From Tricholomella constricta (taxonomy: Eukaryota > Basidiomycota > Agaricomycetes > Agaricales > Lyophyllaceae), in assembly GCA_013368375.1 (NCBI GenBank), contig JAACJP010000028.1, positions 496,001 to 560,000 of the forward strand: a stretch of 64,000 nt of DNA. The letters run 5' to 3'. The translations under genes and the position numbers were made by a program. This document shows positions 7,332-20,300 of the stretch, one piece after another (positions within the stretch are counted from its first letter, which is position 1; every line of letters starts with the position of its first letter). The notes beneath the pieces are model-generated. The model did no database searches. It was given only the letters and a program-made list of their open reading frames with translations, and was not told the DNA's origin.

Positions 7332-9994
7332 ATGGCGTCGGCGTCCCCTGACTCAACGACCCTCATCGAGCGCGCTCAGTCTTTCCTCTCCGAGCACAAG
7401 CGCGCCGTCTTGCTCGGCACAGCCGCCGCGCTTGCTGTCGGCGGTGTCGCTTACTACGCCGCTACCTCTTCACGGCCACGCGGGCAGACAGATGTGGAGA
7501 AAGCCCCCCGGAAGGACAAGAAGAAGGGTGGAAAGGGCAAGAAGAAGAAGAGCGTGAAGGACGCGGATGGCCCGGTTCTGGAGGAGCGGGAACAGCCGAA
7601 GGCTAAGGTCGAGGACGACGATGCACTGCGTGAGTGGATTACTGTGGGTGCTACAGGAAGGAATGGCTAACGGGCGTACTTAATGCCCAGCGGATACGCC
7701 GTTGACGGCGGAGCAGATTGCCGCCATGTCCACGGAGGTATGTGTCTTGGTTTGAAGACAGCAATAGTCTGACATCGTGTCGTGAAGGAACGGACGAGGC
7801 TCGCTGCTGCATTCAAGGAACGGGGCAATGCGGCATACAAGGAGCGGCGCTTTGCTCAGGCAGCTGTCTTGTACACGCGTGCCATCGAGGTTACGCCCAA
7901 GCCTGAACCCGTATTCTACAGTAACCGGGCAGCATGTACAACCACATCGCTTCATTTTCAGAGATGCAACGGCTCACATGAAATATATAGGTTACGTGAA
8001 CATGCAGCCCCCACAACACGCGCATGTCGTGGAAGACTGCGATGTAGCCCTAAAGCTTGACTCGAACTACGTCAAGGCACTTAACCGCCGCGCCATTGCC
8101 CTCGAAGGTCTCGAGCGATTCGAAGAGGCTTTACGCGGTACGCGACAAGCTATCTCTGGTTAAGACGTATACCTGAGAAGAGTACATTGGCCTCGTAGAT
8201 TTCACTGCCGCGACCATCCTGGACAAGTTCTCGAACCAGACCACCGCGCAGGCCGTCGAGCGCGTTCTCCAGAAGCTTGCAACAAAAAAGGCCGCCGAAA
8301 TTCTCCGTGTGCGTGTTGGTTCTCCCTTGATTTTATTCCTTATCGTTCTTCAGTAAATCCATGACCTCACGCTCGTTTCCCTCCTTCATTACCATAACGC
8401 ATTCCCCGAGGTTCATCATACTAATATCAGCTGACATGCCAGAATCGTGAACCCCGTCTCCCTTCCTTCACCTTCATTTCGGCTTACTTCGCCGCCTTCC
8501 GACCACGTGCGTACCTTTTCCCTCTGCATCACTCTGGAGAGGCGCTTGACTGACCTCCCCCCCCTATTACCAGGTCCGCATCCCGAGCTCCCTGAGAACC
8601 CCTCCACCGGCGACGAGACATTCCGCCTCGGCCTGCAAGCACTCGATGCGGCAGACTACGCGCATGCACTCACGTTCATCGGCGAAGCCATCGAGCAGGG
8701 CATTTCGTGGGACGAGGGCCGCGCTGAAGCGCTTAACCTGCGCGGAACCTTCAAGTAGGCTTGACATCCGGCGTTCAGTGCCAGAATGAAGTCAACTCAT
8801 CCCTTTATTACAACAGGTTCCTGACGGGTGACGTGCCAGGCGCCAAGGCGGACCTACTGGCGTCGCTCGCAGTGGTCCCGCGCTTCACTCAAAGCCTTGT
8901 CAAGCTTGCGAGCGTGCACATGGAGCAGGGTGACCCTGCTGCGGCGTTCCAGTGCTTCGATGACGCGATCAAGGTTGACGAGAGGGATCCGGATATCTAT
9001 TACCACCGGGGACAGGGTGCGTTTGGTTTTGTCTCCTCGTTCCATTTCATTCGATCAGCCTGCACGCATTTCATGTCTCGGTGCATGCACCACCTGCCAT
9101 ACGCGCATACGTCGACCTCATACCTTCATGCGCATATATCCGTTCTCGTCTCCAGACATACTCGAAATATGCTAACAACCCTCAATCAGTCTTATTTATC
9201 ATGAACGAATTCACACAGGCAGCGGAGAACTACACCAAGTCGACTGAGCTCGATGATTCGTTTGTGTTCACGCACATCCAGCTCGCCGTCGCGCAGTACA
9301 AGTCGGGTAATCTTGCGAACAGCATGGCCACATTCAGGCGGACGCTAAAGGCGTTCCCCCAGCGTAGCGAGCCCCACAACTATTAGTACGTCCCATATTT
9401 TTCACATTCCGAACAACCACATATGCTTTCTTTCCCCTTCCTGTCCGAGCATGTGAGCGTCCGATACTGACGCGATGCTTGCTTACGTACAGTGGGGAGC
9501 TTCTACTCGACCAACAGCGCTACGAAGACGCCGTGGAGAAGTTCGAACGCGCTGCCGAGCTGGAGCTGCTCAAAGCGCCGCCGAACGTGCTCCCACTTGT
9601 AAATAAGGGTCTCGCGATGTACCAGTGGAAGCAAGACATCGGTGCGGCGGAACGCTGCTGTGCCGAGGCGCTGCGGATCGACCCCGACTGCGAGGCCGCC
9701 GTCGCCACGCTCGCACAGCTCAGCCTCCAGCAGTCCAAGATCGAGAAGGCCGTGGAGTACTTCGAGAGACAGGCTGACCTCGCTAGGAGCGAGCCGGAGC
9801 TGGTGAATGCGCTAACATATCAGTTTGTGAGTATCTTTCTTCTTCTTTTTCCTCCTTTTTAGTTTCCGAGGGATGTCGACTGACGATGTGATGTGATGTG
9901 ATGTGATGTGTAGGCGTCGGCGTCACAAGTCGAGTTCCTCAAGAACTACCCGCAGATGGCATCGCAGCTCTCGGCGCTCGCGCGGGGGATGTAA
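7332..9994 (+). CDS. TOM70: Mitochondrial import receptor TOM70
   Basis: TOM70 is the outer-membrane receptor that takes carrier-type preproteins with Hsp70/Hsp90 and hands them to the TOM pore. Model: 7332-7629, 7691-7737, 7788-7935, 7991-8137, 8199-8308, 8443-8506, 8574-8754, 8817-9016, 9190-9385, 9493-9826, 9914-9994, which closes in frame at 601 residues, the normal family size. Near the N-terminus (about residues 22-42) is the single membrane anchor ([18 protein letters not shown]), followed by a Lys-rich linker ([11 protein letters not shown]). Tetratricopeptide repeats fill the rest: an N-terminal set starting at [20 protein letters not shown] (the chaperone clamp) and a C-terminal set with [36 protein letters not shown] and similar repeats. 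The last intron carries a pentamer repeat up to its acceptor. The next carrier-like gene (26.6 kb) would be a plausible client class. Confidence 0.93.
9886..9910 (+). repeat. Pentamer microsatellite (ATGTG)5 next to a splice acceptor
   Basis: Five tandem copies of ATGTG lie in the last TOM70 intron and end exactly at the TAG acceptor, replacing the pyrimidine tract that normally precedes it. Confidence 0.9.
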
Positions 9995-10438
9995 ACATGC
10001 CCGCTGTCCTCCGCCCATTACACAATCCTAGAACGTCAGTATTTCGCGGGCTTGGCTGCTGAGAGGCCCTGGTTCGTCGTGTCCGGGTCCATTGATTTAC
10101 ATTCGAACCACGCGACAACGAAAAGCTTTCCGTAATCATCGATCGAGATTCATGAACTCTTTCCTTCTCTTTTTTTGCTTCCCGCTATATGCTTATATAC
10201 TTAAACTACACACGTTGATGCATCGCTTGCTTCCTGGCTTGCTGCTGCTACTATTTCGGGTACGGGCGTCGCACCACCTCATCTCAACTGATTAAAATCT
10301 ATAAATCCATACGGTTAGAGTGGGAGTGAGGAGGATGGCCAGACATGTTCTGGGTTCATTGTGCGTTTGTTCGCGCTGGACGGGATGAAGTAATGGCCCA
10401 CATCAGAATGAATGAAATCGAAGCGTGGAGGATGGCAT
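9995..10438. other. Convergent spacer TOM70 / Rieske-DUF455 gene
   Basis: A 440-bp interval between two gene 3' ends. It holds the 3' untranslated regions; no further gene or repeat was seen. Confidence 0.6.
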
Positions 10439-12325
10439 TCATTGTGTCTCGTATTCCACACCGACGCTAGCAACTGCGTCCTGCAATGGCTTCATGTCCA
10501 ACGGTCCCCGGCCGTTCACCTGTGGCATCCCCATCTCCCCTTTCAATCCCTCATAAAACTCTCTCGTCATCCCTGCCTTCCCTCTATCCTCGACATTAAA
10601 AGGCCCTTTAACGTCCCCTCTCCAACCTCTCCTGACCTCCTCTCTAAAGGCCTGCACAGGATCCACATTCCCTTCCTGCTCGCACACCCAGGTGAACCAC
10701 CGATGCCCAGAGGTCACATGCGTCACCTCGTCGGCGTGGATGACCTCCATCACTTTGACGCTTTCGGCGTCGCCTGCTTTCCGGAACCGCTCGATGGTGC
10801 CGGGGTTGACGTCGAGGCCCCGCGCTTCGTGGACCAGGTGGATTATGGCCAATCTGGAGCGCAGGGAGGTGGAGGTGACCGATGCGGATTCCCAGAGCGA
10901 GGCGTGGACGGGCATTGTGCCGTATGGAGTGGAGGGGGAGATGTCGGAGAGCCTGGATGTCAGGAGGGTGCTAACAGGACGTCGGTGAGGTGCGTGAGTA
11001 GTGAACGGTGGATGGTGAAAGGTGGTGGGATACGTACAAGTGCTTGGACTCGTCAAGCGCCATCTTGGTAAAGTCGGAAAAGAAGGCGGGGGGTACGTTT
11101 GGATGGGATGGTCCGAATCGCGCGATAATGTCCCATCTGCGGAGACGCGAAAATAGGTTAGGATTTGATGACTTCCACCACTGGAAGGGAAAACTAACGC
11201 AAGGTCGATGCTAGTATGGACTTTGAATTTACTTTGTTGATATCACAGTAGGGGTTGGGACGACTCACGCCCATTGCTCGATGTTGGCCAACGCGTGAAG
11301 CATGACCGCTCTGTTTTTCCTGTTCTTTACCTTTGCTGGATCGACAGTGTTTCTCGCAAAGTTCTCCTCACGAGGTGGAATATCCGGCGGGCGGGGTGCG
11401 TTTGGCGATTTGTGCCCAATCGAGGCGAGCTTCCCGGTCCGGAAAAGATTCACGGCCTCCCGTGTGCGTTGAACCTTTACAGTACCTCATCAGATATTCA
11501 AGACGTTGAGTATTGCTCAAGGTGGATTACCTTGAGGGTAGGATTTGGGGTGTTCAGGATCAGCACAGCCCATTGCATCAATGTCGTCGGGGGATTGTGT
11601 ATTGGCACTACGGGTTCGTCGATTGTGGACTCAGAGACTGCCAATGCGGCTATCACGGGTAGAAGAGGTGGTGCTGGGCGGGGCGGTGGATCTGCGAACT
11701 CTATAGAAAGATACCAGAGGTTAGAACTAACTGACACTCGAAGATTGAACTCACCTTCGGAGACCGGCCGAAGCTCGACGAGACGCCATCCAGTGCCACC
11801 AGCGGGTGTCTCTACGTAGACTTTGTCAATGCCGTCAATAGGATCAGGTTTCACCTCAACGGCATAGGTGCAGGCCCTCAATCCTGTCTCGCTCTTCCCT
11901 GTGCGCAAGTCGAAATCATACCTTCATGGAAGGCATTGGTTCATCTCCTCGCGCGTGAAGTCTTGTTCAAAACTCACCGGTGCCAGGGACACACAGCTAT
12001 TATGCTGCTTTCGCACTCTTCTATATCGGCATGCGAGAGATCGGCACCGAGATGGGGACAACTTGATTCCATGACATAGATCTGGTTGAACATCGGGTTC
12101 GTTCCATTGGAAACCCCTTCGGTGTATGTGGATCCATCTTTCGCGGAGACGAGAGACTCAGGCGTAAGCCTGAAGAGTATGAGGGAGTGGTAGGTCCCTT
12201 CCTGAGACCGTAGAGTCAGGAAAAAACGTGAATGGCTCAATAAGCTTGTAAATGGAGCTATCCTGACGATGCGATCAGTACCCAGCTGGAGGAATGCGGG
12301 AATTTGTATACATAATTGGCTCCAT
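10439..12325 (-). CDS. Fused Rieske [2Fe-2S] and DUF455 ferritin-like protein
   Basis: Minus-strand exons (genomic order reversed): 12312-12325, 11978-12262, 11755-11921, 11531-11700, 11269-11474, 11199-11210, 11038-11136, 10439-10970. All phases match and give 494 residues, so this reads as one gene. The N-terminal third is a Rieske ferredoxin domain with both cluster-ligand pairs, CPHLGADLSHA and CPWHR. The C-terminal half is the DUF455 ferritin-like fold: ANIEQWAIDLAWDIIARF, FTKMALDESKH, LAIIHLVHEARGLDVNP and VIHADEVTHVTSGHRWF supply the Glu and His residues expected of a di-iron site. The likely role is an iron-dependent oxygenase or oxidase with a built-in electron-transfer domain; the substrate is unknown. 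The first exon (14 nt) is the weakest part; a start at ATG 12240 is the alternative. Confidence 0.85.
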
Positions 12326-14373
12326 CGTGGTTTGAGCGCCTGGATTATACTTAGAGGAGATCAAAGATGGTGAATGAGATTCGATGTCACAAGGACCAGT
12401 GATCAATTGATCAACACAATCAATAATTTTGTAGACTTCTGCTCTTGATTTGCTTCATCCACGAAGGCTTTCTCATTCCCATGAGAGCAATCGCATGAAA
12501 TCATATTCATCCAGCTCATGGCTCGACAAGATCGCATCGCGCCGGTATTATACCTCCCGTCAGCCTGGACAGTGCTAAGCTTTAGACTCGCCGCGACTGC
12601 CACTCCCGACCGGTATGCCATCATTACATCCCTCACATTCCACCTCCACTAAAGAAAGGCACTGATGGCCTGGAACGAACAGTCGTGACCATTTTCGACG
12701 TCCGAACAGATGGACACTCAGTACTCAGTACTCAGTCATGAACCCGGGGAGTCAGCCACTTGCTGCTGGACATCTGGTGCAGGCTCTCCAAGATATAGTC
12801 CAGCCCTCCTCATGCCTCACCAACATACTTGAGCCTGACTGCCCATTTCCTGAACGCCATGAGGGGCCTTGCCATAATCTCATTTAGAGTTGTTGAACTA
12901 CTTTCGCCTTCATCTTGAGAAATCTCTGGAGTTTGACACACGACTCGGAAGGAGGGAATAACAGTCTGCTTAAGGCCATCCCTCCAATTGTTCACTCCCT
13001 GGCAATCACGTTCCTACTTGTGCCGGATCGAAACTCTTTGTTTCTGTCTTAATGCTCCAGTTGGTCAACTGGGGAACATGTCCTTGGATGCGTCGTATGC
13101 GCATGCGTTAAAGGGTGCCTCATGTACGTTGACACTGCCTCCCGATTTACGGATGGCTTAACCTGAATCACACAAGTGATTCGCTCAAACTTAGCGAGGT
13201 TTCAAAGGGAACCACAAAGTGCCAATATTAAGGCCTATCTGAAACGTTCTTTGATGTACACTTCATTTGGCACGATTCATTTGGCACAATTCGAGTGCGA
13301 TTTGTCATGACATTCTCACCATACCGCTCCTTTATAAGCTTGGGCTGAGCACCTCCTTTTCTCGAAGGGCGGCTCCCACGAGGCGGCGAAGTCTGGACTC
13401 TGGAGGACCTGGCTGCTTTCACACCACTTCTTAAGATAGGACAGCCATAAAATGTGCTTTCGACAAGGCTGGAAAAACTCGCAAGGATGTTCCGCACCTG
13501 ATGTAAGTTGAAGATTGCCCTCCACAGTTCCATTCCGCTGACTGCTTATCGTCACCAGTACAAGCAACGGGAGACTCCGGCTATTTTGATCTATAACGCA
13601 TGTCAAAGCTCTGTCTATCTATTGCTGTTCTAAGACTTGTCAAGCATACATGACTGCGCCGTGCTGCCAAGTGCGCAGTCGTGCAGGTGGGTTGATAAGG
13701 TGGCTTCGTACTGTTTTTTACTTGGATCACACGTTCAATTTTGCTCGTCGCATTTTTGCGAATGGCCAGGCGCCTCAGATTTCAATGTATATATATGTAC
13801 GACGACAACCCACTAGCCTCGCATAAGCCAGCAAGGAATTTTCAATGAGACTGGCTCGGAGGACCCTCATCTCGTTATATCCATCGAATATGCTGGACCC
13901 CCGTCTGGGATTCGTCGTGGATGGCGAAACATCAAGGGTGTTTTTTATCTTTGAGTGCATGTGTATAGAACTGGTGTTCAACACCGCTCACGTTGGTAAT
14001 ATTCAACGAGACTACCGCTGCTGCTGCTACTGCTCAAGTGCTGTTCTACTCCTTGTGATCTGAACTTTTTTTTTTGGAATGCGAGGTGTGTGAGCATTGG
14101 ACGTTTGTCTGATGATGTCCTTACTGTTGAATAGACTGACGCTGTGCGAATGTGCGAAGCACCCTTACCGCAAGCTTCTCGACAGAGTAGAGGATTAATG
14201 AGAGATAATCGATAAGGCCTCGCCCCAGATCTTCCTGTTGCCTTCGTGAGCTAAGAAAGATTCATATTCAATTCTAGCCGTTGTTCTACAAGACCGTAAG
14301 CGTAAGCGTTACAACAAAGAATCCATACATGACAAAAAAGATGTGACAGTGAGGAGTCTACGAGAGTAAGAGG
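12326..14373. other. Gene-free interval of 2 kb
   Basis: Only short overlapping frames on both strands are found here, with no recognisable protein segment and no tRNA. A small tandem repeat of the type ACTCAGT lies near 12717-12738. It holds the Rieske-DUF455 promoter on the left and the 3' untranslated region of the transcription factor on the right. Confidence 0.5.
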
Positions 14374-17300
14374 TTAATGAAGGCCAACTTGGGCAGCATG
14401 GAAAACATTCATGCCACCGTGGATGCCTGGAACATTATGGTTATGGTGGTGATTCGGATATGCCGGCGGGGAACTACCAGTGCTCCCAGGTGAGAGAGGC
14501 TCCGGCCACGAGAATCTAACGCGACGCACGCTCAGTCAACAAAACAAATTTTTAATTCTCATGGATCTAGAGCAGCGGGACGTACCCTGGCATCATCATA
14601 TTTTCCCACCACGCCGGGTTCTTCAACGCCTGCATAGTAGCAAGCATCTCCTCGTCCGAAACGCCGTTCGATCCAAACGCACCCAACCCGAGGTCGCTCC
14701 CGAAATGGATGGCCCCTGTGACGGCCGAGAAGGTCGCTTCTGGCTGATAGATAGGCGTCGTGTCCATTTTCCCCGCAGCCTGGTTGTATGAACCGGTGTT
14801 GTACCCTTCGTGCATTGGGTTTTGCCCGCCTTGGGGAGGGGCAACGGAGAAGGTAGAGGAGGAAGGCGGAGCCGAGGTCCGAAGGACACCCTGCGCAGAG
14901 GACTGGTTGCTCGGCGGAGGTTGGGGGTGGAGTCGTCCGACTGTCGCCCCATCCCTGCGGTGCCGCGATAAAAGACCGGCAAGGAATCGAGCGTAGAGCT
15001 TCGGGGTATGGCGATCGTCGATGGCAATCTCAGGCGAGCTCAGCGTCTGGATCAGACGTCCAATCAGGTCAAAGATTTCGGTTTCCTGCTCCTTCGACAG
15101 AAGGCTTGAGAATTCGGGTCGGAGGAGCTAAACAAAGTGAAGAATAGTTGATTGTCCAGTCACCAAAGCCGACCAAATCAGCGTACCTTGAGAAGGAATG
15201 CCGAGGCAAATGATGCAAATATAAAATGGCCTGTAAAACGGACGCTCAATGACAATCCCTGTGCGGTAGCGCAGCACGTGAACATACCATCGGGAGCATA
15301 GCGCATGTATCCCGTTGGGGCTAATCCTTCAATCATGTTCCTGATGACAGATTTCGCAGCATCCAAGCACTGCACACATGTCAACCTATCTGGTCGACGG
15401 CAGTACAGCCACAAACGTACCTTTGTGAAGTACACATGATCGCCGGGTTCAATTCCGCGCTGGTAGGCTTGTTGGAAACCGAATGAGAACATCACGAGTC
15501 GAGAATAGCCAACGAGGCTAAGAACAGGCATTAGTTCCGAGTGTCAGATAAGGAAAGCTCGCATACAATGGTAAAAGGTTGCATCGGAACGCGCTGCCGG
15601 CATCTAATGCAACATACACATATTAGGGGCAGCATTGCGGTGAAAAGGCGTCAATATCACCGTTCGGATCCGAACGGTCGGTGAAACGCTTCAACCATTC
15701 ATCGTGGTATCTGGTCAGATGGGCATCGTGATTCATAGTCACGGTGCGGAAGTCTACTTGCTGTGAGGAGGTGTTAGACAGACAGATTGCAAAAAGTAAG
15801 GAGACATCAGATGTGCCTTGTTTAAGCCAGTCGGCGACGAAGGATCGCTGAAGATCTCGTCATGATATTTCGCGACAATCCGCAGAAGCGCGGAGTATGC
15901 GCACAAGTGGACATCATACTGAACCAAACATGTCACGTTCAGCGAACTAGTCCGCATCGACAATTGGGAAAGACGGTCTCACAGGATGGTTATATTTGGA
16001 CTTCTTGTACCACTCCTTAGCATTGCGCATGATGCTGGAGCGCAGAGTATGTCAATTTCGCAAGAACGGATCAGGGACTGTGCTGAGACGCTCACTAGTC
16101 CTCTTTGATGGTGGACGGCTTGCCAAACTGCGTCGCCGTAGACCGATCCAAGTTGAAGCAAATCATCCAAACCCTGGTTCGGTTCAATATCTCCCGTTCC
16201 TGCTTCTCACTCTGTGGTTTTGTCGTAGATACCTGGTGGAGATTCAGATCTGTGGCAATTCTAGAACCAAAAGTTAGTTAAGGTTGATTCAAGGGGCGCC
16301 GGTGCTACCTTATGGCAAGACCTGTGTATAGCCAGCTCCGATCCTCTTCCCACCTGCGTGCAGGCACGGCGTATACACTCATCAGGATGTATGCTTGACA
16401 TAGCTCAACAGATTTCCAGCCGTCAATCAAAGCGTTAGCAGCGGAGTGCTTCGCAAAGTGCATGGCAATTGGGTAAATTTCCGATTTCTCCGAGTAGTAC
16501 CTGGACGAGATAGCACAGACTGTAAAAACATCGAGTCAACGAGAGGTCGATCAATAAATAAACCGTAAGATTACTTACTAACGGTGAACAAGAATGGGCA
16601 TCTCGCAAATGTGGACGCGGGAGTGTGAAGAAAGGGATCCAGGAGGGATATGAAAGGCTGTCATGATGTCATCAACGACGTAGAGCATAAATTAAGTTGA
16701 GGGGAAGGTGTACACACATTAACACGCTCAAAGAATCTGTTCGGAATCAATCTTAAGTGTGAGCTCAAGACATTAGAGGAGTAAGAACACCTACATTTCG
16801 AAGAGCTTATCGACATCTTCGGGTGTCACCAGTCCATGGACCAGAATCTCCGGAGGACTATGTTGTTCGATCAACGTCGCGCGAATTCCAAGGTCAGTAG
16901 CAGGGCCTGTGCACAGACATGAGAGTTGATCCAATCTACGGCAAACGACGTGAATAACCTGGCATGAAATATGTTTCATTTGCGACACCCTGAGAACGGA
17001 AGAACAGAGTCCATCATCAGGTCCCTCTATCAAATGTCACAGGGCGATATCAGAAAAACATACGACGTCATCGTCATCCAGGTTCTCCTCCGCGGCCGCC
17101 AGGTCCTTTGCGTCCTTCTTTCCCTTGGATTTCGTGTTGCTCAAGCTCAGATTCGCGATCAAACCGAGCGGGGCATCGGAATCTGGGAGCGACGACAGCT
17201 TATCTGCGGGGGCCATATCTCCTTCCTCCCCGACTGTATTGCTGTCGTCATCGTCCGGCGGTGCTGCAAGCCCGAACCGTTGAGCATAGGATTCTTCGCG

Positions 17301-20300
17301 ATCAGAATCATCATCCTCAGCGGCGGTCCCACGAAGGTCTTTGAACGCGTTAGCGCCGCCTTTCCCACCGGCTGTGCGGACACTGGCCTGCAGACGATCA
17401 AGCCAGGCGAGGATGTCCTTGTTGTTTTGATCGGACGGTGATGTTGCCATTCTGTACGATGCGATCGACATGGGTGTCGCGATGTACGGGTTGTGCAGCT
17501 GTGTTTAAGAATCGGGTTAATACCATAGAGCGAGGCGGTGGTAAGGTGGTAAGGCAGGGCCCACCTGCTTGAGGAGAGATTCAATGATGGCATCCTTCTG
17601 CCTGATCTGGGCAAGAAGATATTCGCGCTTGCTAATACGAGGAAGAACAGGTGGTAAGTCTGAGTTCGACGACGACGGCGATGAAAAGCATGATGAAGAC
17701 GACGACGACGAAGAGATGGAAGGTAGAGATTCCAGAGACGGGGTCGGCGATGCAAACATCACAATGAAGACAGAGGCTAGATGTGAGCGGGATCACGACA
17801 GTCCTGGCACTTTAGGCCGATCCTTAAGAATGGCAGCGTACCAGCCCTAGTTCGAAGCATATACTGCGTCTATTTTCCGTCCACCACGGTCATAGCTCCA
17901 ATAAGGGAAGGCCGGGAAACGTTTACTTCTTTCGCGGACAGGCAGACGCATTGATCCGGGGGAAGGAAGCGTGTTTTCCGCGAAAGGTGCCAGGTGCCGA
18001 AAAAAGAGAACTCAGAACTGCGGGAACTATACTCACTTGGGGGCCGTTCTCGGCTTTCTACCTTCGACGATGCACGGATGTCCACCCGACCTGCATCTCT
18101 TGCACGTGTTGTCGCCTTTAGGAAAGTCACATTTCATCTGTCAGGTGGAGAGGGGGATGGGATGGTCATGAAATCGGATTTTGGAACCAGAGTTTGACGC
18201 GTGCATGGTCCGGATGGAGAAGACGGGCGCCAAGTCAAGGGACGGATATTTGGCCGAGGGCAGATTGTCATGTGTTGAGAGCAGAGGATAGGTGTTGAAA
18301 AATGCGGACCGAAGGAAGCGTATCGGTGAGCAGAAAATATCGAAGAATCACGGTCGGGTGTTCGGGGAGACAGAAGAAGGACAGAACGATGAAGTCAGCA
18401 TTGATGATACCAAGGCCGGCAAGGAGAAGAAAATCAAAGGAAAAAACGCGCAGACGGCACAACATACTCCCCGTCAAGCGAGGTGAAGGCTGCCAGAGAT
18501 TGAAAAAAACGTTGCGTACCTTGAGTTTTTTGCAGTGCGTGCATGCTCCAGGCCTGTCGAGCCAGAAGCCATGTGAAAGCGCCGACGTTCGGGTGTCAAA
18601 TGCGGTAGAGGCAGGGAGCAATTTGAGTCCGGCGACAAGTCCAACAGGGGGGTCGGGCACAGGCCAATGTGAGAAACAGTGGCGTTGCGGGGGCACAATC
18701 AGGAAGGGTCAATGCGAGAAACAGTCGGAGGAGAAATATCGCCGGGGGAGATTTTCAAATGGCAGTGCAGTTCAGTGGCGGTGAGCAGGCAGCACCAATG
18801 ACGACACGTCGAGAGAAAAAAAAATAGCAGGGTCAAAGAAGGGGGGATGGGTAAGCACATGGGGGATGGTTAATGGACAGATGAGCCATGCGCGAAGTGC
18901 ACGGAGAGGGATGGTATTGAGTGGAGAAGGTAGAAGAATATCAATTAATTAATAGAATAAACAAGGCACAATAGGCCGACGTGCCGGTGCCGGTGATGGA
19001 TGCCAATCGCGTACAGGTCGGGAGTGTTTATCGAGGCCATGAGAGAAACGTCGGGGCCATGAACGGAGTGATTGACAATATCAGATCATTTCCGTGAAAC
19101 ACGACGGAGGGAGTTTTGTGTGAAGACGCGTAAAGAGTTGTCGCAATTTGGTGTCCGAAGGGCGAAGGGTCCAGAGATAGTGCAGTCGGAAATTGCGAGT
19201 CGCGACGTCCCGAATGTGGTATGTCCAAGGAAGTAGAAAAACGTCCGCCACGCGCAGCACGCAGTACGCAGCAGGAGGCAGCGCATGTCCACATCGGTAA
19301 GGAGGGAAATTATTTTGCGGAACATAGTGGAGCCCGAGTAGACAGACAGGTGCCCCGGAAGAAATTAGAGAACGGACAGGGTATATAGAAAGACGAGAGA
19401 GGGTTGTCAGCAACGCATTCCCTTACGCTTCGTGGACGGGGGATGGGAGATGGGCAGGCAGGGAGCTGGACAAAATGGATTGCACTCACAGTCGTCCGGT
19501 CCGTGGCCCAAGACTATTTTCTACGCCCAATCCACCCATCCCCACGCTGATCCCACCCCCAAAGGTAAGACCGCCGTCGTAGCCATCTTCTGCGTCACTC
19601 CCGCTCGGGCTTTCGTCATCTTGAATTCGATACAGTTTCTGCGGCATCGGGGCCCCAGGGTTCGGGCGTTTGCGTTTGGCGCTTGCTTTGGGAGCGCTGT
19701 CTGCAGGGGAAGCAGTCCTCGCAGCCGTCGGGCTCGTACCGGGTTGCGGCTGTGCGTGCTTTCGAGGTTTGCTGCCCAAGTGTTTCGAGGTCGAGGAGGA
19801 GGTGGGCATTTTGGCCATAGGTTTCGATACCGAGGATACATCCGCCCTATTGATATTGGCGTTGACATTGTTATTTAAGTTAGCGGATGGGTAGACCTCG
19901 TCCGTCCAAGAGTTAGATGCGGGAGAAAGAGAGGACGATTTAGTAGAGTGCGGATTGGATTGGGAAGAGATAGAAAGCAACTCAGACGCGTACGACGCTG
20001 CACCTGGGGGCGTGGTATGGTGTTGGATCTGAGTTTGTGACTGCGGTCGCGATTGCGAGTGTGAGTGGGAATGATGATCACTTTGACCGTGCGATTGTGC
20101 TGATTGCGGCTGGATCTGGTGCTGCAGCTGTTGCTGTTGATGGTACAGAGTTTCAGACGCCGTAGCGTATGGTACGGGATGGTTCGTGTTGGGATCGGAA
20201 GTGTTCGTTCCTACCCCAGTGTTCGCGTGCGAATAATAACCAGCATACGAATCGCTCGTGGGTTGAATATGGTACGCGTTGTCACTCGGATGAGCGGTTC

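Noticed and set aside
12717..12738. ACTCAGT tandem repeat as a regulatory array or CRISPR-like repeat
   Set aside because: Only two to three short direct copies without spacers; a small microsatellite.
17037..17762. Two or three separate genes in the 14-21 kb region
   Set aside because: Splice phases and domain order (zinc cluster, linker coiled coil, fungal_trans) join them into one transcription factor.
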